The notes: generated by a model from the letters alone, not told the origin. A stretch of 10,373 bases of DNA from Halodesulfurarchaeum sp. (GCA_018334775.1 JAGXLJ010000015.1:1-10373), one strand, 5' to 3'. Shown: positions 1-6,898, numbered from the stretch's first letter. A program made the numbers and translations.

Positions 1-281
1 AAGACACGGTCGCTGTCCTGGACCAGCCTGATGGAGAGGGATCGGCTGACGAGACGGACACAGCAGTTCGGGATGCCATCGGATCGGCGAGCTCGGACAT
101 CGAGATTCGGCGTGTCGAAGGGCATCCAGGGAGTCGTTTGGTCGAAATAGCCGAATCAGAGGCCTTCGATCGCATCGTCCTGGGCGGTGGCGAACAGAGT
201 CCGATGGGGAAGATCCGGATCGGCTCCATCGCCGAGTTCGTCCTGCTGAACTCCCACGTCAGCGTTACTTTGCTCAGATGA
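1..281 (+). CDS. Universal stress protein (UspA family), C-terminal part
   Basis: Only the C-terminal ~92 residues are present; the gene begins before the window, with complete codons from base 3. The last third carries the family's nucleotide-binding pattern: a beta strand ending DRIVLGGGEQ, then SPMGKIRIGSIAEFVLLNSH and a terminal strand VSVTLL. This matches the usual G-x2-G-x9-G-S/T signature and final strand of UspA domains. Family members are cytoplasmic, often dimeric, ATP-binding stress proteins with poorly defined targets. The TGA stop overlaps the ATG of the next gene as ATGA, so the two are probably co-transcribed and translationally coupled. The preceding helix region is rich in Asp and Glu, as expected for a halophile. 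The family assignment is firm; the specific role is unknown. Confidence 0.85.
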   Translation, partial: DTVAVLDQPDGEGSADETDTAVRDAIGSASSDIEIRRVEGHPGSRLVEIAESEAFDRIVLGGGEQSPMGKIRIGSIAEFVLLNSHVSVTLLR

Positions 282-811
282 CAGAACGCCGGTATCCCGA
301 CGAGCCGGCTGGCCCGTTCCCTGAACCGCCACTCGCCTGGACGGACGAAACGAACCGGACGGTCGATATCGAGGTCTGTCAGGGGGACCGGGACGCACTC
401 GTCGACATGTACACGGATTTCGACCAGGCCGATCGAGCCCAGGGTATTCCCCCGATCGGTGAAGCGGCGATCAGGGAGTGGCTCGACCACCTCCTCTGTG
501 CGAACTGTTTCAACGTGATCGCGACCCACGAGGACCGGATCATCGGCCACGCGACGCTGGTCGGGGATGGCGAAGGGGCCTACGAACTGGCGATTTTCGT
601 CCACCAGGACTATCAGGACGCCGGCATCGGGACGAAACTCCTCGAAGCGCTGCTGGGTCACGCAGCGGCCAACGGCGTATGGAGAGTCTGGCTGACCGTC
701 GAGCGATGGAACAAGCCCGCGACCTACCTCTATCAAAAAGTCGGCTTTGAAAGCACCGGTGCAGAGGACTTCGAGCGGGAGATGAGCATTCGACTCGCAG
801 CCCCAACCTGA
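278..811 (+). CDS. GNAT-family N-acetyltransferase
   Basis: A 177-residue protein with one GNAT fold at about residues 30-175, preceded by a proline-rich N-terminus of about 25 residues. The acetyl-CoA pyrophosphate-binding motif A is visible: strand AYELAIFVHQDYQ followed by QDAGIG at 113-118 and helix TKLLEALLGHA. The C-terminal motif B region has strand VWRVWLTVE, then NKPATYLYQKVGF at 145-157, typical of GNAT enzymes. It should transfer an acetyl group from acetyl-CoA to an amine; the substrate (protein N-terminus, lysine or small molecule) cannot be read from the sequence. The start is the ATG of an ATGA overlap with the universal stress protein stop. No clear Shine-Dalgarno motif precedes it, which fits termination-reinitiation. 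Confidence 0.88.
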   Translation: MTERRYPDEPAGPFPEPPLAWTDETNRTVDIEVCQGDRDALVDMYTDFDQADRAQGIPPIGEAAIREWLDHLLCANCFNVIATHEDRIIGHATLVGDGEGAYELAIFVHQDYQDAGIGTKLLEALLGHAAANGVWRVWLTVERWNKPATYLYQKVGFESTGAEDFEREMSIRLAAPT

Positions 812-825
812 GACGGACTGGCCTG

Positions 826-842
826 GTATCGGGTGATACTTA
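826..842 (+). promoter_or_regulatory. TATA-like element within a short inverted repeat before the DHH gene
   Basis: GTATC and GATAC (826-830 and 835-839) form perfect 5-base arms around GGGT. The second arm merges with a TATA-like stretch, GATACTTA (835-842), about 27 bases before the ATG at 866. This spacing fits a leaderless haloarchaeal transcript. The inverted repeat is short and may be chance. Confidence 0.4.
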
Positions 843-865
843 CCCAGTGATGCCGACCCACTACT

Positions 866-1948
866 ATGCAAGAATGGGTCATCGACGACAATAATCTCTC
901 GCCCGAGCGAAAATCACTCCTCCCGGGCAAGGGGTTTTTCCTTCCCGATGATATTCGCGCCGAATCGAAAGACCGAGAGATCGAAGCCCGCGTGAGTGGG
1001 TCCGAGGTCCTTGCCGTCGTGGACCCGGATGCCGACGGTTTGGCCTGTGTCGCGCTGCTCAGAGACGCCCTCGGCGAGGCCGCGTTCATTCCATCGAGCC
1101 CGCACGAACTCGCCGACGGAATCAAGAGAGCGGCCGAATACGCCGAGCCGGGCGGTGAGGTGTACATCTGTGATCTGGCTCCCGACGAGTTCGAAACGAT
1201 CGCCGAGCCCCTCGAAGCACTACTCGATCACGCCGACTCGGTCACTTGGTACGATCATCACCAATGGACAGAAGCCGCCGAAGACGCAGTCCGGGACGCA
1301 GGCGTCGAACTCGTCGTCGGCGATTCCGAAGCCGAGTGTACCGCTGACGTCGCCGCCCGGTCCCTGGAGGGTGAGGCCGCCGAACATCTCGACGAACTCG
1401 CTGCGGTGACCCGCGATCACGACCTCTGGATCAAAGAGGACGACCGCTCGGACGACCTCGCCGACCTCTCTCACTGGAAGGACCCAGCAGACTACCTCGA
1501 AGTCGTCGAGAATCACGGGGTTGACTTCCCGGATGACGTTCGAGAATTCCTGGCCGAGAAGCGCGTCGAGAAGGAAGACCGGATCGAACGAGCCGTCGCC
1601 CGCGCGGAACTGCACGAAATCCGAGACTGGACCGTCGGCGTTACCTATGGCCGGTGCTCACAGAACGAGGTTGCCGAGGAGCTCCGTGAACAGGGCGCCG
1701 ACGCGGCCGTCGTCGTCAAACCCGCCGGCAGTGCGTCGATTCGGGGCAGCGATGGTTTCGAACGGGCCCACGAGGTCGCCAGACAGGTCGGCGGCGGTGG
1801 GCATCCTCGAGCGGCTGGGTGCAAACCCCGGATATATGAGGACATGCTGGATTACGCCAATCACTGGACGACCCGCGGGGCGCCGGCGAAGCAAATGCTG
1901 ATGAAAGCCTTCTGGAACCTACCCGAAGAACCCGCAGAGATGGAGTGA
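866..1948 (+). CDS. DHH/DHHA1-family phosphoesterase
   Basis: A 360-residue protein with the motifs of the DHH superfamily: motif I DPDADG at 53-58, motif II-like ICDL at 101-104, the name-giving YDHH at 129-132, and RDHD at 183-186. These Asp and His residues bind two Mn2+ or other divalent metals. The C-terminal DHHA1 substrate-binding domain ends in GGGGHPRAAG (309-318), the usual Gly-rich His motif. Relatives include RecJ-like nucleases, nanoRNases and cyclic-dinucleotide phosphodiesterases. At 360 residues without extra domains, an oligonucleotide or small-phosphodiester hydrolase is more likely than a full RecJ. It is soluble. Its stop lies one base from the stop of the convergent DUF1641 gene. 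The class is certain; the substrate is not. Confidence 0.88.
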   Translation: MQEWVIDDNNLSPERKSLLPGKGFFLPDDIRAESKDREIEARVSGSEVLAVVDPDADGLACVALLRDALGEAAFIPSSPHELADGIKRAAEYAEPGGEVYICDLAPDEFETIAEPLEALLDHADSVTWYDHHQWTEAAEDAVRDAGVELVVGDSEAECTADVAARSLEGEAAEHLDELAAVTRDHDLWIKEDDRSDDLADLSHWKDPADYLEVVENHGVDFPDDVREFLAEKRVEKEDRIERAVARAELHEIRDWTVGVTYGRCSQNEVAEELREQGADAAVVVKPAGSASIRGSDGFERAHEVARQVGGGGHPRAAGCKPRIYEDMLDYANHWTTRGAPAKQMLMKAFWNLPEEPAEME

Positions 1949-1949
1949 A

Positions 1950-2399
1950 TCAGGGTCGTTCGGTCTCGATTTCGGTTTCGAAATCGTAGCGATGGGCCCG
2001 CTGTTCTAATTGATCGCCGAGTTCGTGAAGCAACTGGACCAGAAAGCCCATTCCCCGCTTGGTTTTCGGGTCATTCATCTTCCGCATCATACCAATCATA
2101 CCCACTTGATCGGGGGCGGTTGCTGGATCGGGTGCGGTTTCGCTGAGAGCGGCCGTCATGACCTCGAGATTCCGGAGCGCTTCAGGCTCGCCGGCCGCAG
2201 TATCGAAGAGTTCACCGGCATGGACCATGGCCCGCATGGTCGACCGGACCATGTCGTCATCGACCGCCTCCGAGGCGAGGGAAACGAGGTTCGCGGCATC
2301 AGCGAGATCGTCCAACGTGCCTGTTTCCTCGAGTTCGACGAGCGTTTCGAGTGCGTGCTGTACGGCTTCTGAATCCGGATCGATAGGTTCCTCGCTCAT
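1950..2399 (-). CDS. DUF1641 family protein, partner of the SQR-like flavoprotein
   Basis: A 149-residue, helical, acidic protein. The C-terminal half has the recognisable DUF1641 pattern: GMIGMMRKMNDPKTKRGMGF followed by a hydrophobic LVQLLHELGDQL helix. The N-terminal half has repeating helices with TLDDLADAANLVSLASEAV. DUF1641 proteins are often encoded beside quinone-linked or formate-linked flavoproteins and are thought to act as accessory or docking subunits; their biochemistry is poorly known. Here the gene starts seven bases after the stop of the SQR-like gene, so one operon and a functional partnership are likely. It ends one base from the convergent phosphoesterase gene. No transmembrane segment is seen. 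Confidence 0.82.
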   Translation of the reverse strand: MSEEPIDPDSEAVQHALETLVELEETGTLDDLADAANLVSLASEAVDDDMVRSTMRAMVHAGELFDTAAGEPEALRNLEVMTAALSETAPDPATAPDQVGMIGMMRKMNDPKTKRGMGFLVQLLHELGDQLEQRAHRYDFETEIETERP

Positions 2400-2406
2400 T
2401 GGTGTC

Positions 2407-3552
2407 TCACGCGAGCCCCCTCGCTGTCAGCCAGTACATCTCGTTGTACGCGAACTTTGCCCAGTGGACAAACTCGGACTGGTCACGAACAACGGGGTCA
2501 GTTTCGTAATCGAAGCTGATGTGTGACCCTTCGTCGGCCCCGGCTTCGAGGAAACAGATCGTATCGCCCTCGAAAATCGTCCGGGGCTCGTGGCCACGAA
2601 CGAGTGCGGCGATTCGGTCGACGACCGTCCCGGCCGCGTAGTGGGCGACACTTCCCGCTTTGCTCGTGGGAAGATTTGTCACATCACCGATTCCGAACAC
2701 GTCCTCGGCGTGATCGGATTCCAGCGTGTGTTTGTCGACTTCCATCCAGGTATCCCCGAGCCCGGATTTCGCTATGAGCGGACTGGGCTCGAACTCCGGG
2801 ATCCCCACCAGGAGATCGTATTCGAGGTCGGTCCCTTCGACAGTGTGAATCACGCTATTCCCCGAGTCCACCGTCTCAGGGTTGAACATGGTCTGGGTCT
2901 GAATATCCCGCTCCGCATAGCGGGGCTCAGCCCACTCTGCGACCGGACCGACACTGTGGAGGCGCGGGAGCGGATACGTATAGGTAATGTCAATATCATC
3001 CCGTTTCCCCAGCTTACGGAAGCGAGAGTCGGCCAACATTGTGAATTCGACTGGCGCAGCGGGACACACGTGTGGCGTTCCGATGACCGAGAGGACGAGG
3101 TGGCCTTCGTCGAAGGCGGAGAGTTCCTGCCGAAGCGCCATCGCCGCCTCGGCATCGTAGAAATGATGGCCGTCTCCGTCCGGTCCAAATCCAGGAGTAT
3201 CGTCCAGATCAGGCATCGCGCCGGTTGCAACCACGAGATAGTCATACGGCATGCTCCCGTTCTCGCTGAGGTCGAGTGACTTACCGCTGGTATCGATGTG
3301 TGTTACCCGGTCGTAGATCAGCTCTACTCGTCGGTCAACCAAATCAGCAAGCGGGCGTCTTGCGTCTTCGGGTTCACTCTCACCCCAAGGCACGTAGAAA
3401 AACGTCGGTTTGTAGACGTGCTCCGGATTGTCAGAGACGATTCGAATCCGGACATTCCCTCCGGATACTTCCCGCTGGAGTTTCTTTCGGAGTCGATTGG
3501 CCGTGACTGTTCCACCGACACCGCCGCCGACGATGACAATATCGTGTGTCAT
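2407..3552 (-). CDS. NAD(P)/FAD-dependent oxidoreductase, sulfide:quinone reductase-like
   Basis: A 381-residue flavoprotein of the two-dinucleotide-binding-domain family. The N-terminal Rossmann motif is DIVIVGGGVGG (4-14), YLVVATGAMPD lies at 105-115, and the second FAD contact is VFGIGDVTNLPTSKAG (285-300). HVCPAAPVEF (161-170) matches the active-site Cys-Pro-Ala-Ala region of sulfide:quinone reductases, and ICFLEAG (332-338) matches their C-terminal redox cysteine region. The C-terminal aromatic helix (about 362-381, with AYNEMYWLTARGL) resembles the membrane-docking helix of SQR and NDH-2 enzymes. Expected reaction: two-electron oxidation of sulfide, polysulfide or another donor, reducing membrane quinone. 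Only Cys163 and Cys333 are present. AGGAG four bases before the ATG supports the start. A non-SQR type II dehydrogenase remains possible. Confidence 0.85.
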   Translation of the reverse strand: MTHDIVIVGGGVGGTVTANRLRKKLQREVSGGNVRIRIVSDNPEHVYKPTFFYVPWGESEPEDARRPLADLVDRRVELIYDRVTHIDTSGKSLDLSENGSMPYDYLVVATGAMPDLDDTPGFGPDGDGHHFYDAEAAMALRQELSAFDEGHLVLSVIGTPHVCPAAPVEFTMLADSRFRKLGKRDDIDITYTYPLPRLHSVGPVAEWAEPRYAERDIQTQTMFNPETVDSGNSVIHTVEGTDLEYDLLVGIPEFEPSPLIAKSGLGDTWMEVDKHTLESDHAEDVFGIGDVTNLPTSKAGSVAHYAAGTVVDRIAALVRGHEPRTIFEGDTICFLEAGADEGSHISFDYETDPVVRDQSEFVHWAKFAYNEMYWLTARGLA

Positions 3553-3677
3553 CGGACTCCTGGTGTCTGTTTTTCCCGGGGTCGCCCGGAAATTCCGTCA
3601 ACCGAACGGTCAACGCCGGGATTGTGTTGGTTCTCACGTTCCCATACCACCGGTGGATCGATGTCCCGCCCGGTCAT
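3549..3677 (-). CDS. Candidate 42-residue small protein or leader ORF before the SQR-like gene
   Basis: An ATG-started frame of 42 codons (MTGRDIDPPVVWEREN...) whose TGA overlaps the ATG of the SQR-like gene as ATGA. GGAG lies six bases before its ATG, a good Shine-Dalgarno placement. An in-frame stop lies just upstream, so this start is the only ATG option. Against it: no recognised family, a composition less acidic than the neighbouring proteins, and third-codon-position GC of only about 55% by my count. It could be a genuine microprotein or a translated leader that couples translation to the oxidoreductase. Confidence 0.35.
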   Translation of the reverse strand: MTGRDIDPPVVWERENQHNPGVDRSVDGISGRPREKQTPGVR

Positions 3678-3721
3678 CGCTCACTCCTGCACGGATAGTG
3701 CCATGTTGGTTTTTGAGCCAT
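3674..3721 (-). other. Possible 15-codon leader ORF
   Basis: MAQKPTWHYPCRSER followed by TGA, the TGA overlapping the ATG of the 42-codon frame as ATGA. Its ATG lies about 10 bases after the transcription start expected from the TATA-like box at 3755-3762, so it would be the first start codon on the transcript. It is very short and could easily arise by chance. Confidence 0.15.
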
Positions 3722-3737
3722 GTGCTACCATATCAAA

Positions 3738-3754
3738 GTAAGTCAAGAACTTAC
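3738..3754 (-). promoter_or_regulatory. Perfect inverted repeat, candidate operator of the SQR-like operon
   Basis: GTAAGT-N5-ACTTAC, with perfect 6-base arms, sits directly downstream of the TATA-like box and before the expected transcription start on the minus strand. A dimeric winged-helix regulator bound here would block the start of transcription. The regulator is not in this window. Confidence 0.45.
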
Positions 3755-3763
3755 AAAAATATG
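3755..3763 (-). promoter_or_regulatory. TATA-like box of the SQR-like/DUF1641 operon
   Basis: On the minus strand this reads CATATTTTT, the most AT-rich stretch of the 297-base gap between 3553 and 3849. It predicts a transcription start near 3732. Apart from the two short frames and the inverted repeat, I see nothing else defined in this gap. Confidence 0.5.
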
Positions 3764-3834
3764 TATGGGTCCGGGTACCGCCTGAACACTCGTCGAATAA
3801 GAGCCGGCTTGCGGGAGCGAAAATTGGACGAAGC

Positions 3835-3843
3835 AAAAATTTT
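3835..3843 (-). terminator. Weak T-rich transcription end
   Basis: On the minus strand AAAATTTTT follows the TAA of the upstream 145-residue gene within 15 bases. T-tracts without a strong hairpin are the usual archaeal terminators; this one is short. Confidence 0.3.
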
Positions 3844-3849
3844 GTTACA

Positions 3850-4287
3850 TTACTTCTTGCCCGCGACCCATTTGTCCGAGTACGCCTCGCCACACGAACA
3901 TTGTGCGTAGGCGTGGATCACGTCCCCGTCGGCGTATAGGCCGCCCACGTCCTCATTTTGTTCCTCCGCGAAGGCAAAGACGATCCGAAGCTCATGGTCC
4001 CCACCCTCGTCTCTTGCGGGACAGTCACCGGCTGTAAGCCCCTTCGTAATTGTGCCTTCGGTTCCCATGGCGTCCCCGGCGAAATCCATTGGGTCCATTC
4101 CGGTGGCTGATTCGAAGGCCGCCCGGCCTGCATCGCCTGGGACAACCATCCGGACACCATCACCTGTAGCCTCGGCGTAGTTCTGCTCGGCCAGCGTCTC
4201 GGCATCGGAGAGTGACGTCGTTGCAAAATATGCAGCGACATGGTGTGGTTTCTCGCCGCGGAGAAACGTGTCAATGGACATGTTCAT
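3850..4287 (-). CDS. Small haloarchaeal protein with C-terminal cysteine cluster (DUF5807-like)
   Basis: A 145-residue soluble acidic protein. The sequence DTFLRGEKPHHVAAYF near the start, GMDPMDFAGDAMGTEG in the middle and EEQNEDVGGLYADGDVIHAY near the end recall the haloarchaeal family I know as DUF5807; that name is from memory. Three cysteines stand out: CPARD in the middle, and CSCGEAYSDKW near the C-terminus, an SWIM- or zinc-knuckle-like patch that could bind a metal or react with oxidants. The function is unknown. Two starts are possible, ATG at 4287 and ATG at 4281. The first is kept because TTAA at about 4312-4315 sits about 26 bases before it, as in leaderless haloarchaeal genes. 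It has its own promoter and lies between S6e and the SQR-like operon. Confidence 0.72.
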   Translation of the reverse strand: MNMSIDTFLRGEKPHHVAAYFATTSLSDAETLAEQNYAEATGDGVRMVVPGDAGRAAFESATGMDPMDFAGDAMGTEGTITKGLTAGDCPARDEGGDHELRIVFAFAEEQNEDVGGLYADGDVIHAYAQCSCGEAYSDKWVAGKK

Positions 4288-4309
4288 ACTCGAAATTCGT
4301 CGAGGTATC

Positions 4310-4317
4310 GGTTAAGC
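4310..4317 (-). promoter_or_regulatory. TATA-like box of the 145-residue gene
   Basis: GCTTAACC on the minus strand, about 26 bases before the ATG at 4287, predicts a leaderless transcript. Confidence 0.4.
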
Positions 4318-4340
4318 CCGGCGGAGGCGTTCCAACCTTG

Positions 4341-4350
4341 AGAAAAAACA
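4341..4350 (-). terminator. T-tract terminator after the S6e gene
   Basis: Six consecutive T residues on the minus strand begin 10 bases after the S6e TAA. Archaeal termination needs little more than such a tract. It separates S6e from the following gene, whose TATA-like box lies about 25 bases further on. Confidence 0.5.
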
Positions 4351-4357
4351 TGTGGCC

Positions 4358-4894
4358 TTACGCCTCGGTTTCGTCCGTGTTGGCCTCGTCAGCCGCCGCC
4401 TCAGCCTCCGGTTCCTCGGATTCGTCTTCGTCCGCTACTTCCTCGGACTCCCCTTCTTCTTCGGCTTCTTCCGTCTCTTCTGCCTCCTCGGTTCCCGCCT
4501 CAACTTCTTCTGGTTCTTCCTCGCCAAGTGCGACGGGGACCGAGCCCTCGCCTTCTGTCACTTTCACGTTCAACTGGGTGATCGGTTCGCCGACTTCACG
4601 ACCCCTGACGGTGACACGACGGCGCTCCCCGTCACGGTCGGGATTGTAACCGACACCGCCGGTCAAAAGCACTTCGGACAGTTCGGCTCCCCTGACGTCC
4701 GAGCGCATTGGCCGGCCGGCATCATCGGAGCCACCACTGATTTCCAGGGTGAAACCGTCGAGGCCAACGGCTGTGCCGTCGACTTCTTCCCCGATTTCGC
4801 GCCCCATGAAGCGGTTTGCGTCTTGCCCATCGACCTCTCGCGTAAACGATCGTCCCGTCTCCGGATCGGAGACGACGACGCTGAACGTAGCCAT
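4358..4894 (-). CDS. rps6e: 30S ribosomal protein S6e (eS6) with long acidic tail
   Basis: A 178-residue protein. Residues 1-120 are the conserved S6e core: [12 protein letters not shown] at the start, [16 protein letters not shown] (25-40), [20 protein letters not shown] (50-69), a Gly-rich turn before VGYNP (81-85) and [11 protein letters not shown] (91-101). S6e binds 16S rRNA on the small subunit. Residues from about 125 to the end form a low-complexity Glu/Ala/Asp/Ser tail with repeated [13 protein letters not shown] and SEEPEAEA units. The core alone is close to the usual archaeal length, so the tail of about 55 residues is extra. The ATG at 4894 gives the correct family N-terminus; the open frame upstream of it runs out of frame across msrA and is not coding. 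A promoter precedes the gene, so it need not depend on msrA. Confidence 0.95.
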   Translation of the reverse strand: MATFSVVVSDPETGRSFTREVDGQDANRFMGREIGEEVDGTAVGLDGFTLEISGGSDDAGRPMRSDVRGAELSEVLLTGGVGYNPDRDGERRRVTVRGREVGEPITQLNVKVTEGEGSVPVALGEEEPEEVEAGTEEAEETEEAEEEGESEEVADEDESEEPEAEAAADEANTDETEA

Positions 4895-4917
4895 GGTAGT
4901 GTGAACTGCTCCGGGCG

Positions 4918-4926
4918 TCAAAAGGG
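4918..4926 (-). promoter_or_regulatory. TATA-like box of the S6e gene
   Basis: CCCTTTTGA on the minus strand is centred about 28 bases before the S6e ATG, consistent with a leaderless transcript started in the 47-base gap after msrA. Confidence 0.45.
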
Positions 4927-4941
4927 CATCGAACCGGACTG

Positions 4942-5481
4942 TTAGTCGGCGTCGTCCTCGAAGACTGCTTGGACCTTCTTGACTTTCGGTTCGACGTAGA
5001 GCGTGCAGTACCGGTCCTCCGGATTGTTCTCGTAGTATTCCTGATGGGCTTCTTCGGCCTCCCAAAAAGTGTCGAGGGGTTCGATTTGGGTGACGATTTC
5101 GTCCTCGAAGGCGTCCTCCGCTTCCAGCCTCTCGACGAACGATTCGGCCGTCTCCAGTTGCGACTCGTCGTGTGCAAAGATTGCAGATCGGTACTGCGTC
5201 CCCACGTCGGGCCCCTGGCGATTGAGTTGGGTCGGGTCGTGAACCCGGAAGAACACCCCGAGGAGGTCGACATAGGTTACCTCGTCCGGGTCGTACTCGA
5301 GTTGGACACATTCGGCATGGCCCGTTTCGCCGGTCGAAACCGCCTCGTAGCTCGGTTCCGGGACATCCCCGCCGGCATAGCCAGACGTGGCGGTCCGGAC
5401 TCCCGGAACCTCTTCGTAGGCAGCTTCGAGACACCAGAAACAGCCCCCTGCAAAGGTCGCTTGGGCCAAATCGGTCGACAT
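4942..5481 (-). CDS. msrA: Peptide-methionine (S)-S-oxide reductase MsrA
   Basis: A 179-residue protein of normal MsrA length. The catalytic signature [10 protein letters not shown] lies at 11-20, with nucleophile Cys14 in GCFWC. Further family motifs follow: [12 protein letters not shown] (27-38), [15 protein letters not shown] (43-57), [17 protein letters not shown] (76-92), GTQYRSAIF (94-102) and the C-terminal [12 protein letters not shown] (143-154). The enzyme reduces the S-epimer of methionine sulfoxide in proteins or free methionine in the cytoplasm, usually with thioredoxin. Cys17, Cys58 and Cys159 are other candidates for resolving the disulfide. The ATG at 5481 is chosen because residues 6-10 then lead straight into the motif; the frame extending to 5706 is not coding. 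No msrB is nearby. It is divergent from the beta-CASP nuclease gene. Confidence 0.96.
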   Translation of the reverse strand: MSTDLAQATFAGGCFWCLEAAYEEVPGVRTATSGYAGGDVPEPSYEAVSTGETGHAECVQLEYDPDEVTYVDLLGVFFRVHDPTQLNRQGPDVGTQYRSAIFAHDESQLETAESFVERLEAEDAFEDEIVTQIEPLDTFWEAEEAHQEYYENNPEDRYCTLYVEPKVKKVQAVFEDDAD

Positions 5482-5504
5482 ACCCGGTAATAGACCGTTC
5501 AACA

Positions 5505-5512
5505 GCAAAAAC
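5505..5512 (-). promoter_or_regulatory. TATA-like box of msrA
   Basis: GTTTTTGC on the minus strand is about 27 bases before the msrA ATG. It lies in the 109-base region shared with the divergent nuclease gene. I see no equally clear box for the nuclease. Confidence 0.45.
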
Positions 5513-5590
5513 ACTCCGGCAGGGGAAATCGAGGGGCTCGAACAGCCCGAACCGACGAGTCCAAACCGGCGGCCCTGGTAGCCAAGAGCG

Positions 5591-6874
5591 ATGGAGCTAC
5601 GATTTCTCGGTGGGGCCCGCGAGGTCGGCCGGAGTGCCATTCTCGTCAACGACCGGCTCCTCCTCGATTTTGGCATTCGAGCCGGGAATCCGCTCCAATT
5701 CCCCATCGAGCGGCCAGACGTCGATGCAGTGGTCGCCAGCCACGGCCACCTCGATCACGTGGGCAACGTCCCGACACTCTGTTCGGGAGCCGACTGGCCG
5801 ACGATCCACTGGACACCCCCAACGGGAGAGCTGGCCCGGACACTGGCCAGGGATACGCTGAAACTTCACGGCGTCCCGAAAACCGGCGCCAGGGAGGAGC
5901 GATTTCAACCTCGGGAACTCGGCGGAACGTACAATTGTCCGTTCACCGAGACTCACGTCAAACGGGTGACCCAGCAATCCCGTTCGCATGGCTATCGGGC
6001 GCCGTTCTCGGCGGCTGGCCACGAAATCACATTCTTCGACGCCGGGCACATCCCCGGAAGCGCTCACGTCCTCGTCGACGATGGCGAGACTCGGCTACTC
6101 TACACCGGGGACTTTCACACCGACAACCAGCGACTCGTCGCAGGGACGACTGCGCGGCCTGACGCCGACGTCGTCATCACTGAAAGCACGTATTCGGACG
6201 TCGAACACGAGCCCCGGGGAGCGGTCGAGGACCGGTTCGTTCGGAGCGTCGAGCAGACCCTCTGGGAAGGTGGCACCGTCGTCATTCCGGCGTTTGCGAT
6301 CGGCCGGACCCAGGAACTGCTCCTGGTCTGTGCGGCCCACGATATCCCGTGTTACGTCGACGGAATGGGAAAAGCGGTGACTGAGATGCTCCGCCAGTAT
6401 CCCGAGTACGTTCGGGATTCAGAGGCGCTCCAGCGGGCGATATCCCACGCGCGATTCGTCACCGGCCGGGACGGCCAACGCAAACGGATCGCGGCCCAGT
6501 CAACCGCTATCGTGACCACAAGCGGGATGCTCTCTGGCGGACCGGCAATGACCTACATTCCCGAAATACGGTCGGATCCGACGAACCTGATCGCAATGAC
6601 AGGGTACCAAGTCCAGGACACCCCAGGCCGAGAGTTGCTCGAAACGGGCAGTGCGGAAATCGACAATCGCCGGATGCGAGTCGCGGCCCAGGTCGAGCAA
6701 TACGACTTCTCCGCGCATGCGGATCGGGATGGATTGCGATCGTTCCTGGAGCCGTATCGGGACACCCCAGTGCTCGTGAATCACGGTGATCGGTGCGAGC
6801 GGTTCGCCCAGGAATTACAGCAAGACGGGTACGAGGTCAGCGCACCGACAAACGGGACGACGGTAACGGTTTGA
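5591..6874 (+). CDS. Beta-CASP metallo-beta-lactamase ribonuclease, aCPSF2-like
   Basis: A 427-residue protein with the complete MBL and beta-CASP motif set: motif 1 LLLDFG (23-28), motif 2 HGHLDH (51-56), GH...GSAH (152-159) for motif 3, and motif 4 YTGDFH (171-176). Beta-CASP motif A is in ESTYSD (198-203), motif B is the His of FSAHAD (373-378), and motif C is the His of NHGD (397-400). [10 protein letters not shown] (233-242) and SGMLSGGP (311-318) are also conserved. A His at motif C is typical of RNA-acting members. There is no N-terminal KH domain, which excludes aCPSF1 and fits the shorter aCPSF2 group. It should bind two zinc ions and cut or trim RNA 3' ends or act as an exonuclease. 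The ATG at 5591 starts the conserved first strand. tRNA-Lys follows 56 bases after its stop. Confidence 0.92.
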   Translation: MELRFLGGAREVGRSAILVNDRLLLDFGIRAGNPLQFPIERPDVDAVVASHGHLDHVGNVPTLCSGADWPTIHWTPPTGELARTLARDTLKLHGVPKTGAREERFQPRELGGTYNCPFTETHVKRVTQQSRSHGYRAPFSAAGHEITFFDAGHIPGSAHVLVDDGETRLLYTGDFHTDNQRLVAGTTARPDADVVITESTYSDVEHEPRGAVEDRFVRSVEQTLWEGGTVVIPAFAIGRTQELLLVCAAHDIPCYVDGMGKAVTEMLRQYPEYVRDSEALQRAISHARFVTGRDGQRKRIAAQSTAIVTTSGMLSGGPAMTYIPEIRSDPTNLIAMTGYQVQDTPGRELLETGSAEIDNRRMRVAAQVEQYDFSAHADRDGLRSFLEPYRDTPVLVNHGDRCERFAQELQQDGYEVSAPTNGTTVTV

Positions 6875-6898
6875 GCGAGGCGGTTGCGGAGGGAAAGT

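Noticed and set aside
1946-1952. Possible bidirectional terminator between the convergent phosphoesterase and DUF1641 genes
   Set aside because: Only one base separates the two stop codons, and I see no T-tract or hairpin there. The transcripts probably end inside the opposite gene.
4895-5434. Long open frame extending the S6e gene upstream to 5434
   Set aside because: It runs out of frame across msrA on the same strand and is rich in Arg, Gly and Pro, typical of GC-rich shadows. The S6e N-terminus is fixed by the family at 4894.
5482-5706. Upstream extension of msrA to 5706
   Set aside because: It would overlap the start of the divergent nuclease gene and is Arg/Ser-rich. A TATA-like box and the family N-terminus support 5481.
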